A stretch of 64,000 nucleotides of DNA from Symsagittifera roscoffensis. Taxonomy: Eukaryota; Xenacoelomorpha; Acoela; Convolutidae. The translations under genes were made by a program, and so were the position numbers. Below are positions 55,799-64,000 of the stretch, piece by piece. A model generated the notes under the pieces. It had not been told where the DNA came from, made no database searches, and worked only from the letters and a program-made list of their open reading frames with translations. The stretch covers positions 35,872,540-35,936,539 of the forward strand of contig NC_087063.1 of assembly GCF_963678635.1 (NCBI RefSeq), in the 5' to 3' direction. Within the stretch, counting starts at the first letter, position 1; every line of letters begins with the position of its first letter.

Positions 55799-56776
55799 GT
55801 AGTAGTAGCCCTGTTTTTAGGAGTGACCTCATGGTCTGAAGATACTGAGATCCAGCCATGAGCTCACTATTTTGCATGTAAGTAAGTTAATTTGCCGGAG
55901 AACAGTAACGCTTTTGTCGACTCGATGTTGAAAAGACCACCAAAAGAACTGGCTTTGGTAGAGACGGTTATAAACATGTAGAGCTTTGTTTAGACGCTGG
56001 CCAGTCGTTTTATAGCTTAGCTATATTTTCCGTCGATATGTACTTCCGTGCGAATGTTACATAGATGTTTTTATGGTGCTCCTGGATGTTATTCTTTTTT
56101 AACATCATGACCGGCAGAACCGTTAACGAACATTCCGCGCCGGGCGCATGCTCATAATAACGCCATTAATAGGCCCTAACAGCCAGGGCGGAAGGCTAGT
56201 TCGGAACGCGGAAGCCTTCCGGATTCCCGTGAATAGCTTTTTAACCTAGTTAAGACCGAAAATTCACGTTCCAGGAAGGGTGGGGGATTGGACGTCCCCT
56301 CGTTCCCTGAGAAGTTTGTGACCAAAATCACTCAACGATATGCAAGAAACCAAACCAAAAGTAGTAGATTATAAAAAAAAAAACCTAAAAAATAACCGAA
56401 GAAACCAAAAACAGTAAAAAAAGTATAAAATGAAAAGAAATCATCCCCCCAGACGAGATGTGAGCCGACCCTCCCGTTTGTTATTGTTAGATATATTGTT
56501 GTTACAGGCATTTATATCAGTCAGGATTGTTACGATCAATTTGCGGCCCGTTTGTGAGGCTTGTACTGTAGGGTTATTTGAGTATTTAAGCACGTTAATG
56601 CTAAATTGCGCTCAATCCGGAAGGGTCTCGGGATTAGTGAAGAAGACTGATCCGGCAAGCAGTTCAAGGAGCGACAAGAAAGGGCTCAACGACAACAACA
56701 ATTGACTGTCGGGTATAGTTAACAAGTTTTGTATCCTTTTTGTGATAAACTTATTAAATAGTTTCAGATAGTTGAA

Positions 56777-56812
56777 ATGTTTACCGGGGTAGCAATGGTT
56801 GCCCCGCGATGA
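56777..56812 (+). CDS. Short upstream ORF overlapping the SGNH ORF start
   Basis: ATG TTT ACC ... CGA TGA, 11 codons (MFTGVAMVAPR). Its stop overlaps the next start as ATGA, a layout that permits termination-reinitiation. Confidence 0.4.
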   Translation: MFTGVAMVAPR

Positions 56813-57402
56813 AATTGTCCGACAGAAGATATCACTTGCTCAAGACATCATCTTCAAAAAATCTCCTGATTGCGGATTCTCAAGCACGCCATCTTGATTT
56901 TCCAAATTTCAATATCTTGTCCCTACCTGGGGCCCGAATTGGTGCGGTCCAAAACTTCTTACCCGAGAAAGACAAATTCAACATCATCGCTCTGCTCATC
57001 GGCGGAAACGACGCCTTCAACGGAAAAGACCCCTCCAGTATACCTGCAGGCGACATTGCTGAAGAACTGTCGAAGCTAGCCGAGGAGCTGTGTGAACGAG
57101 CCAAAAAAGTTTTCGTCATCGGAATCCCTCATCGTAGTGAGAACCGAGCTCGATCTGCAAAAATAAACGAATTCCTAAGAAAGATAAAAGGAACTTGGAA
57201 GTTTAGAGGAGTGAGTGAAAAAATCCACAGCTCATATCATTTGAAAACTGACGAAGTGCACCTCAGTGAAGAAGGTCTGAAGGGCATTAAAAGTATTCTC
57301 AAGAATAAAATCTTATACGATAAACATTCGAACATCTGCAATACAGAAGGACATCTGGTATATTACGAGTGTCGTTTCAAGAACTGTCAGTGCCCCTATT
57401 AA
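56809..57402 (+). CDS. LINE ORF1a: SGNH/GDSL-type hydrolase (esterase) domain
   Basis: 197 residues. Block I NLLIADSQARH (about residues 18-28) holds the nucleophile serine in ADS; block II glycine lies in GARIGAVQ; block III is GGND (about residues 65-68); block V is DEVHLSEEG (about residues 142-150) with the catalytic Asp and His. These are the four landmarks of SGNH hydrolases. Esterase domains occur in ORF1 of CR1-type LINEs, where their role is unclear, possibly membrane or lipid association during retrotransposition. The ORF is intact, and its start overlaps a short upstream ORF. Here it is a separate frame from the PHD-finger protein, with a 148-bp gap. Confidence 0.8.
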   Translation: MKLSDRRYHLLKTSSSKNLLIADSQARHLDFPNFNILSLPGARIGAVQNFLPEKDKFNIIALLIGGNDAFNGKDPSSIPAGDIAEELSKLAEELCERAKKVFVIGIPHRSENRARSAKINEFLRKIKGTWKFRGVSEKIHSSYHLKTDEVHLSEEGLKGIKSILKNKILYDKHSNICNTEGHLVYYECRFKNCQCPY

Positions 57403-57417
57403 CGTAAGTAGAAATAG

Positions 57418-57516
57418 TGAACCGCAGGCCTCCCCTTTTCGGGAACCACCAGGTTTGTCTATTTCTTCTTTTCCCCTGAGTGAGCCACAGGCCTCCCCTT
57501 TTCGGGAACCACCAGG
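57418..57516 (+). repeat. Tandem repeat between the first two LINE ORFs
   Basis: Two units with period 63 bp sharing CAGGCCTCCCCTTTTCGGGA and ACCACCAGG. G+C-rich spacer between ORFs. It might be a regulatory or translational element. Confidence 0.75.
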
Positions 57517-57550
57517 CTTAACTGTTTTTATATCCATAGTATAAGCAAAA

Positions 57551-58447
57551 ATGGGCAAAAACTGCAAAACATGTAAAAGAGGCTTTGCCAGCAACGAGAA
57601 AACATACACTTGTGTCGCATGCAACGCTCAAATGCATTTGGAACCAACTTGTGTTGGGTTGTCTCTAGTGGCCATAAATGGAATAAAAGAACTAGGGCCG
57701 AATGTCATGTTGCTTTGTAATACTTGTGTGCAAAATAATGAACGAGACAACTTTATAAGATGCAAAACCCTGGCCAACATAGACGAGAAGCTCTCAAACA
57801 TTGATGTAACTGAAAGCCTTAAAAGCATGGAAAGAAGACTTACCGATTTAGTAGATCAAAAAATTGGAAATGCAATGAAAACGACATGCGATAAAGTGGA
57901 AAAAACTTATAGTGCCGTTGTAGCTGCTGAAACCACCACCCGGATAAATCAAGCTCAAACCACTCAACATGCTGCCAGATCTAACTCTGATCACAACATA
58001 AATCAAAGTTTTAGGATACAAGGGGTCAAAGAGGACCCTGAGAAAACAAAAGGAGAAAACCTTGTCCCAACAAATGACGAAGTAAACGAAATACTAGACA
58101 TAATTGGAGTGAAGCCGAAAATAATAGAACTAAAACGACTGGGAAAATTTGATCGTAATCGAATGAAGCCAAGAACACTGCTGGTAACTGTACCTAGCGA
58201 ACATGAAGCACGACTAGTACTAGCAAAAAGCCGAGAAAAGCGAGAACAATTGGTCGAAAAAGAGGTCTACCTGCTACCAGCATTGACCAAAGAGAGTGCA
58301 ATTAAAGAGAACGAAATCCTTAAGAAACGAAGACAACTACTAGATGAAGGCGTTCCTCGCGAAAAGCTGAAAATAAGGAATCTAGAATTGTTCAATGATG
58401 GTGTGAAAGTAACTATTGACACTGAAGTTCAGGAACCCCAGCATTGA
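57551..58447 (+). CDS. LINE ORF1b: PHD-finger, coiled-coil nucleic-acid-binding protein
   Basis: 298 residues from ATG at 57551 to TGA at 58445-58447. Residues about 4-58 form a C4HC3 PHD-type finger: CKTC, CVAC, H, C, CNTC. Residues about 75-115 are a likely coiled coil (IDEKLSNIDVTESLKSMERR). Residues about 155-290 contain RIQGVKED, RLGKFDRNRMKPRTLLVTV and a helical KENEILKKRRQLLDEG region like the RRM/C-terminal domain of LINE ORF1 chaperones. It probably packages the LINE RNA. Its TGA is followed at once by CTAG and the frame continues into the next ORF without a second stop. Confidence 0.8.
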   Translation: MGKNCKTCKRGFASNEKTYTCVACNAQMHLEPTCVGLSLVAINGIKELGPNVMLLCNTCVQNNERDNFIRCKTLANIDEKLSNIDVTESLKSMERRLTDLVDQKIGNAMKTTCDKVEKTYSAVVAAETTTRINQAQTTQHAARSNSDHNINQSFRIQGVKEDPEKTKGENLVPTNDEVNEILDIIGVKPKIIELKRLGKFDRNRMKPRTLLVTVPSEHEARLVLAKSREKREQLVEKEVYLLPALTKESAIKENEILKKRRQLLDEGVPREKLKIRNLELFNDGVKVTIDTEVQEPQH

Positions 58448-58451
58448 CTAG
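58445..58451 (+). promoter_or_regulatory. Likely stop-codon read-through site (UGA CUAG)
   Basis: TGACTAG. UGA followed by CUAG is a strong read-through context known from animal genes such as LDHB and MDH1 and from some RNA viruses. Upstream and downstream ORFs are in the same frame. Confidence 0.6.
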
Positions 58452-61285
58452 GATTCCTCAACATTCTGCAACTAAATACTAGAAGCCTAATCAACATAGA
58501 GAGAAGAACTAAGCTAGCAAATGCAATTGCAGTTGGAAATTTTAATGTCATATGCTTAAGCGAAACTTGGCTTAACGAGAATATTCAATCATCAGAGCTT
58601 TTTCTAAGTGAATATAACATCTATAGATCTGATAGAGCTATTGTGAGTGGTAAAAACTGTCACGGAGGCAGCCTAATAGCTGTCAAGAATAGTCTAATTA
58701 CCGAGGACTTATCCACCAAACATGACATTCCTGATTCATGTGTGCTATGTAGTATAAAACTTCATCAAACTGAAATGATAATTGGCTCATTCTACAATCC
58801 GCCAAAAAACAGTAATTACAGATACAAAGTGCATGAATTTGAACAACTGATCAAAGCCATTCCTAAAAACAAACCGTTTCTCTTATGTGGGGATTTAAAT
58901 TTCCCAGAAACAAACTGGAACACCCTCACCAGTACTGACGAGGAAGAAAACCAAATACTGCAAATTTTTGAAAATGGACTCTTTAGGCAGGCGATAGATT
59001 TCCCAACATGTGTGAAGAACATACTAGACGTAGCCTTCTATCGGAATTGCTATACAAGTGCCGAACAAGATTTTAACGTTTCCAAGATTTATGACTGCTC
59101 AGATCACAATGCCATAATGTTGTCTATTGAATGCACGGTATCAGAGCCGAAACCATACTTGGAAAATTTTAGAAGTTTTGGAAATGCCGATTTTGAAGGA
59201 ATAAACAATTTTATAAACGAGAACCCATTTGAACCAGTATGCCACACAAACATTAACAAAATGCATGAGGAGTACACCCAATATTTGGATGAAATCATTA
59301 AGAGTTTTGTGCCTCTCAGAACAAGACATAGGCAATCACTTCCACCTTGGATAACAAGTAGCACTTCAAATTTGATCAAAAAGTTACAAACAAAACGGCA
59401 ATCATGTATACTCAAACCGACCAACTACAGAAGACAACAAGTTAAACTGTTTGAAAATTTAGTAACTGAATCATCGGAAGTGGACAGGAAAAACTACCAA
59501 GAGGAATTGTTTAGAACACGGAACACTAATGTAATTTTTAAACACCTAAAGAACTTGAATAAACATACAAGTCTTCCTAAGTTACTCATAAAAGATGAAG
59601 TTGAAAGCACAAATCCAAACGAACAAGTCAACATGCTAAACGACTTCTTTCATTCAGTTTTTAATCCTAAAGAAAGTTTTAGTATTAGAGATATTCAATT
59701 TGGAAATCCCTTGTTAACGAATTTTGATATATCGAAAAAGACAGTAAGTGAGATTTTATCAACTCTGGACGTAACAAAGTCACGCGGCCCAAATGGGTTG
59801 CCACCTAGCTTTTTTCAGAAAACGAACCGCAATATATGCAAACCGATGAACAAAATTTTGAGAAACGTAAAACGCCTACGAAAAATACCTGATTCATGGA
59901 AAACAGCTGCAGTTACTCCTGTTCACAAAAAAGGTGACCGAAAATTGGTGAACAACTATCGACCAGTATCGCTATTAAATATTGACAGCAAAGTCCTTGA
60001 AAAATGTATATACAAAGACCTGTACCCTTACTTTGCCTGGTATTTGACGAAACATCAACACGGTTTTACTAAAGGTAGATCAGTTTTGACAAACATGCTC
60101 TCCTTCCTGAAAGAAATATATGAAGCGCTTGACAATGACTCAAACGCAGAAATTGTAGCAGTCTACACTGACTTTGCAAAAGCCTTTGATAAAGTTCCGC
60201 ATTTTGATCTACTCAAGAAAGTTGCACTTATAGGAATAGGAGGCTGCATGTTAGAGGTACTCTATGACTATTTGAAAAACAGGAAACAGTTTGTACGAGT
60301 AGACAATATCAGCTCAAAAGTTTTAGAAGTCACTAGTGGTGTTCCCCAAGGATCACTTTTAGGACCACTGCTCTTTTGCATTTTTATTAACGACCTACCT
60401 GAAGTACTCAAATTCTCTGAACCATATATTTTTGCGGATGATCTTAAACTACTTTCCATCAAAAAAACATCAATTGAAATTCAAGAAGATCTGGACAAAA
60501 TTCAGCAGTGGGTAACTGAAAACAAAATGGAATTAGCACTAGATAAATGTGCAAAAGTAAGTTTTAGGGGCGGAGACGCCAACTCTATGCTTTTTGGTGT
60601 AGTGCTTGGAACATCGATGGTTGTGAAAGATCTGGGAATTTTTGTGTCGGGCGATTTAAGTTGGAAGGTACACATTGAAACAAGATTAAAGAAGGCAAAC
60701 CAAGTACTGTACCTCCTGAGAAGAAACCTATCAGCAAAGATAAATACGTTTGTAAAGTTAGGCCTGTATAAGTCACTAATACTCCCAGTGTTATTATACG
60801 GACTCTCATGTACACATATATCGAAGGGGGATCAATTGCAGTTGGAGCGATTTCAAAAGAAAGCAATCCGGTGGATCACTGGAAATAAAACGGGAGTGTA
60901 CATCAACGAACTACGCTTGCTAAACATTTTACCCCTGCCCATGTTCATCCAGCTAAATAACATCTTACTTCTTGCCAGTCTTGATTCTAATGAACGAAAT
61001 GAAATAGTGTTAAACAGGCGAACCACACGGGCTAGAAATATAGAAATTTTTGAGATGCGAAAAGTGAGAACGGAAAAAGCGAGAAACGAATTTGTTTTCA
61101 GAACCAGTAGGATTGTAAATCGATTAGAACCATATATTCATTTTGATAAACGAATCGGCCTCAAGACGAGAATTTTAAACACGATGTGGAAATTTGTAAA
61201 CGAGAGATTTTCAGAAATGACAACGTGCACGTGGCAATTATTCTGTGATTGTATCACGTGCAGAAACAAGTGGACATTGTTTTAG
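58448..61285 (+). CDS. LINE ORF2: apurinic-type endonuclease plus reverse transcriptase
   Basis: 945 sense codons from directly after the TGA to TAG at 61285. The endonuclease starts at once with LNILQLNTRSL (Asn), SETWL (Glu) and later CGDLNFPETNW and SDHNAIML (His), so the whole domain is present from residue 3. The first internal Met lies far inside the domain. Reverse transcriptase blocks: VNNYRPVSLLN, HQHGFTKGRS, YTDFAKAFDKV, VTSGVPQGSLLGPLLF and FADDLKLL (catalytic DD). The C-terminus has a cysteine cluster (CTWQLFCDCITC). This is the CR1/Jockey superfamily layout. With no usable AUG before the active site, expression most simply depends on read-through of the upstream UGA. Confidence 0.9.
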   Translation, partial: LGFLNILQLNTRSLINIERRTKLANAIAVGNFNVICLSETWLNENIQSSELFLSEYNIYRSDRAIVSGKNCHGGSLIAVKNSLITEDLSTKHDIPDSCVLCSIKLHQTEMIIGSFYNPPKNSNYRYKVHEFEQLIKAIPKNKPFLLCGDLNFPETNWNTLTSTDEEENQILQIFENGLFRQAIDFPTCVKNILDVAFYRNCYTSAEQDFNVSKIYDCSDHNAIMLSIECTVSEPKPYLENFRSFGNADFEGINNFINENPFEPVCHTNINKMHEEYTQYLDEIIKSFVPLRTRHRQSLPPWITSSTSNLIKKLQTKRQSCILKPTNYRRQQVKLFENLVTESSEVDRKNYQEELFRTRNTNVIFKHLKNLNKHTSLPKLLIKDEVESTNPNEQVNMLNDFFHSVFNPKESFSIRDIQFGNPLLTNFDISKKTVSEILSTLDVTKSRGPNGLPPSFFQKTNRNICKPMNKILRNVKRLRKIPDSWKTAAVTPVHKKGDRKLVNNYRPVSLLNIDSKVLEKCIYKDLYPYFAWYLTKHQHGFTKGRSVLTNMLSFLKEIYEALDNDSNAEIVAVYTDFAKAFDKVPHFDLLKKVALIGIGGCMLEVLYDYLKNRKQFVRVDNISSKVLEVTSGVPQGSLLGPLLFCIFINDLPEVLKFSEPYIFADDLKLLSIKKTSIEIQEDLDKIQQWVTENKMELALDKCAKVSFRGGDANSMLFGVVLGTSMVVKDLGIFVSGDLSWKVHIETRLKKANQVLYLLRRNLSAKINTFVKLGLYKSLILPVLLYGLSCTHISKGDQLQLERFQKKAIRWITGNKTGVYINELRLLNILPLPMFIQLNNILLLASLDSNERNEIVLNRRTTRARNIEIFEMRKVRTEKARNEFVFRTSRIVNRLEPYIHFDKRIGLKTRILNTMWKFVNERFSEMTTCTWQLFCDCITCRNKWTLF

Positions 61286-61331
61286 AGAAGACGACGGGAC
61301 CAAGACTCCCAACAGCAGTGCTGTGAATCCC

Positions 61332-61332
61332 C

Positions 61333-61364
<32 letters not shown>

Positions 61365-61367
61365 AAA
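61332..61367 (+). repeat. (CAA)n tail of the CR1-like LINE
   Basis: About ten CAA units and a short A-run, directly followed by the right copy of the probable target duplication. Confidence 0.85.
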
Positions 61368-61379
61368 GTAAGATATTAA
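61368..61379 (+). repeat. Probable target site duplication, right copy
   Basis: GTAAGATATTAA, one mismatch to 55787-55798. Confidence 0.5.
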
Positions 61380-62610
61380 TCTGGGGGGCTCGACAGTGCT
61401 GCACTGTAGTGACCCTTCAACGAACTGCAAAATTCCCAGTTAAGCACCTTAATTCGGATATTGAACAAACCCGGAGGGGTATACTATTACTAAAAATATT
61501 ATTTATACAGCCTATATTAATACTCCTATATCGTTTTTCAGTGAAAAACAGAGTAAAAGGACCGGTTTTTAGGGTCAAAATAGCGATATTTTGAGATATC
61601 GATATTTTTTGAAACGGAAAAAAATGCTAAATTAGTGAATTACATCTTAATTGTTTTTAGTATAATAAGTAGAACCGGTTGAGTTTAGTTCAGAAGTGTT
61701 TGGAACTATTTGGGTGCCAAAAACCGAGTTTTCGCAATTTTTGAATAAACGAAACGCTTTAAAATAGGAAAATTTTTTGAAATTTTTGAGTTAGGACAGT
61801 AAAAATTGTTATTCGGGCAACTTCCACTAGTGAATCGATAGGTTTTAAAACCCGTTTGCCGATAACCTTCTGGGTTACAGAAAAAACGAACTTAACATGT
61901 TTGATTTAAAGGATTCATCAATCCGGAGGGGTCCAAATAGCATAGTTTTTGGAGAAATTTTTCAACTAGAGCGTTTAAGATCGGGTTTTTTGCATTGAAC
62001 TAGAAGAGTACTGGTCTTTTGAGCTCGGATCAATAATGTTTAGATCGGAATAAACAGAATTGCAAAAAAAATAGGTGGAACCTATAAGAGAGAAATTTTT
62101 TGACTTTAGAAAAAAAGGCGTTTTGGTTAATAACTTTGGAACTACTGGACAGATCCAGTTGATCTTGGTATCATTAGATCAGAAATTAACTGAGCTTTTT
62201 AATAAAAACAACAATTATTCGAAAAAGTAAGCGTAAAAATTTTTTAGGATTGTTCTTAGCAAATTCACCAATTCGGGAAGGTAGACCCTTCACGTTTTAT
62301 AAAAAAATTTGGAAAGCCCTTACACCCCTACCAAAGGGTAGTAACGGTTGAATAAGGCAATTTTACGCTGTTCTAGACAAAAAATGAAGGCTAAGAGCAC
62401 CAGAAAACCTTAGTCGAGTCGAAACTAAGCTAGTGATAAGACCCTTCACCGTTAGGGTGATTTGTCAAATAAGAGGCTTAACTTCAATCCGGAAGGGTCT
62501 TGGGAAAGACTAAACACCCTTCCTAGTTAATTCAAACAGCATAAAAGCATCGGAGAACGTATCCGGAAAGGTATCGGGTGAAAATTTAGAAAGTCTCCGA
62601 GAAGCTATGT
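61380..62610. other. Non-coding region with scattered AATCCGGAGGGGTC-like words
   Basis: No gene. CCGGAGGGGT or close variants occur at about 61472, 61922 and 62490, the same word as the minisatellite that follows. Confidence 0.5.
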
Positions 62611-62611
62611 T

Positions 62612-62835
62612 TACAAACCCGGAAGGATCCCAATCCGGAGGGGTCTTGTTTTTCCCAATCCGGAGGGGTCTTATTTTTCCCAATCCGGAGGGGTCTTTTT
62701 TTGCCAATCCGGAGGGTTCCCAATTTTGCTAATCCGGAAGGGTCTTGTTTTTGCCAATCCGGAGGGCTCCTGTTTTTGCCAATCCGTTGGGGTCCTATTT
62801 TTGTCAATCTGGAGGGGTATTGTTTCGTCAAGACA
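62612..62835 (+). repeat. Minisatellite, ~26-bp unit with AATCCGGAGGGGTC
   Basis: About eight units of CAATCCGGAGGGGTCTTGTT plus TTTCC or similar, each slightly different. Single copies of the core word lie 1-7 kb to the left, on both sides of the CR1-like LINE and within its leader. Confidence 0.8.
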
Positions 62836-62839
62836 TAAG

Positions 62840-63520
62840 AAGATAACAGAAAAAAAGTAGTTAAAAGTATTAGGTTATTAAGAGATAGGCTGGGAACCAG
62901 TGACTGCACTGGTAACTTGCCTTTTATAAAAAAACAAACCAAATCAAAACAGGTCTAAGCTCGGGCATTCGCGACACTAAGTCCAACTTGAACAAGAGTG
63001 CCCTGTAGGTCTAGCTCGGGCATTCCGAAGACAGATAGGTAACACAGGACTCGGTGGGTGCAATAGACGCCCACTTGAGAAAATTACTGCCTTCAAGTTT
63101 TGTCTGTTTGGTGCAGCACCAAGCAGGGAAAGCTCTTTGTTTAAAAACAAGTTCGACTATTGTTTTGCGACTGACTAAAAGTACAAAACACCTACGTTTT
63201 TCATAGAAAATATTCTTATTTTTTTTTCAATTTTGGTTTTAAATCAATAATATGGGTGGTTGATTGAGTAGTAAGAACACTATCTTTTAAATAGACTGAT
63301 ATCATCATACTGTGCTAGCTTCACAATTTACAACTAATAATCGATCATTGTGAATAAATTGTATACACGCTGTACTGTGATAACATACAAGATTCGTGGT
63401 CACTTTTTAAAAGAAACGTTTGAAAATTATTGTGTTGTGTTATTGTTATTAGTAGTTAGACTAAAAGGACACTAGCAATCAAATTGTCTGTATGGGCAGT
63501 AAGAAAGGATAAATTAAAAA
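62840..63520. other. Non-coding; possible leader of an unidentified element
   Basis: Contains two close copies of AGCTCGGGCATTC (about 62959 and 63012) and a hairpin CCAGTG-ACTG-CACTGG near 62898. No gene. Confidence 0.35.
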
Positions 63521-64000
63521 TGAGTCTAGACAAGTCAAGGATACCTAAACTGAGTGATAGCTGAAGGATATTCATACCTGAGAAACAGAGAAAAGCAATG
63601 ACCGACCCGTTTGTGGAAAGGATCATACGAACTCGGACCGACAATGGGGAGACAGTTTCAGGCAGATTGGTTGAGACCAGGAGTCAAAAATCTTCAGAAG
63701 AGCGAAAAACAATGCTAGAAGCGGAGTTCCATCCGGACCAGGCCATGGATGAGGACCAGGTAAAACATGGACCGGAGGGGAGAGGAAATAGAAGGCTGGC
63801 GAGTGAACCTACTCCGGTAGAACAAGGCCAAGATTTTGCCACTTCCACGGTGTCACTGGATAAGAGGAGATGTCGGAACTGTTTGAAATCTCTACTGAAA
63901 TTGTGGCATCTAGAAGATCTCCCACAGACAACACCATGATGGCAGGCGTGACGGAGAAACAGGCAACGTCCTCATCGTTTTCAGAGAGAGTGAAGAACAC
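63521..64000 (+). other. Start of an unidentified coding element, cut by the window edge
   Basis: Plus-strand frames are open in pieces: one starts MSLDKSRIPKLSDS near 63521, one continues MTDPFVERIIRTRTDNGE at 63598-63939, and one starting MSELFEISTEIVASRR at 63871 is still open at the edge. Charged, Gln/Glu-rich composition suggests the beginning of a mobile-element or host protein. No domain recognised. Confidence 0.3.

Larger units (their letters stand above)
55799..61367 (+). mobile_element. CR1-like LINE, apparently full length
   Basis: A 5.6-kb element: about 1 kb of 5' leader, an SGNH-hydrolase ORF (56809-57402), a PHD-finger ORF (57551-58447), an endonuclease/reverse-transcriptase ORF (58448-61285) and a short 3' end with a (CAA)n tail. 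An esterase domain and a PHD-type zinc finger in the first-ORF region are characteristic of the CR1/L2 lineage. The 3' boundary is sharp (tail followed by GTAAGATATTAA); the 5' boundary rests on an 11-of-12 match and is less certain. All frames are open apart from the single UGA between the last two, so the copy looks recent. Confidence 0.8.

Noticed and set aside
57313-57624. Minus-strand frame with KPGGSRKGEACGS repeated
   Set aside because: Antisense of the 63-bp tandem repeat between LINE ORFs.
62586-62942. 118-codon minus-strand frame with repeating DPSGL and RIGK words
   Set aside because: It is the translation of the minisatellite; the repeats explain the periodic peptide.

Overview
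The window is nuclear DNA from an invertebrate animal, AT-rich and crowded with repeats. The animal assignment rests on two host genes with animal orthologues, GT-AG introns (donors GTAAGT or GTGAGT, acceptors TTTCAG) and the mix of retroelements: LINEs of several clades, a Penelope-like relic, Ty3/gypsy elements, hAT-type MITEs and a MULE relic. I cannot name the species. No rRNA gene, intact tRNA gene or CRISPR array was seen.

Layout. 1-8.5 kb: a broken Ty3/gypsy fossil, partly duplicated, mixed with a hairpin-bearing repeat (called RepA here). A LINE with a C-terminal restriction-like endonuclease is nested in RepA, with a perfect 12-bp target duplication. 9.4-16.0 kb: a broken but nearly full-length Ty3/gypsy element on the minus strand, with two 204-bp LTRs about 97% identical. 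17-24.5 kb: hAT-type MITEs, a tandem pair of a RepA relative (RepA2), tRNA-derived fragments, and the host gene NDUFA7 (complex I) on the minus strand. 25.1-44.0 kb: six 3' exons of a minus-strand gene for an NPDC1/CAB-1-like single-pass membrane protein. All five internal junctions agree in reading phase. Its introns hold a 1.5-kb tandem duplication over 99% identical, a broken LINE with a triplicated reverse-transcriptase core, two arrays of a ~150-bp repeat, MITEs and microsatellites. 44.7-55.3 kb: more MITEs, a RepA copy, a broken MULE transposase, several low-copy duplications, an isolated candidate exon, and a Penelope-like GIY-YIG relic with a possible hammerhead motif. 55.8-61.4 kb: an apparently full-length CR1-like LINE with open frames. 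61.4-64 kb: a minisatellite built on AATCCGGAGGGGTC and the start of an unidentified element cut by the window edge.

Most notable: in the CR1-like LINE, the PHD-finger ORF and the endonuclease/reverse-transcriptase ORF share one frame and are separated by a single UGA followed at once by CUAG, a known read-through context. No in-frame AUG lies between the stop and the endonuclease active-site start. Second, several otherwise unrelated repeat families here each carry a short perfect or compensated hairpin near one end, and in two of them it is followed by AATGTTCCGAC with AGTCGGAACA at the far end. This looks like an undescribed group of non-autonomous elements.
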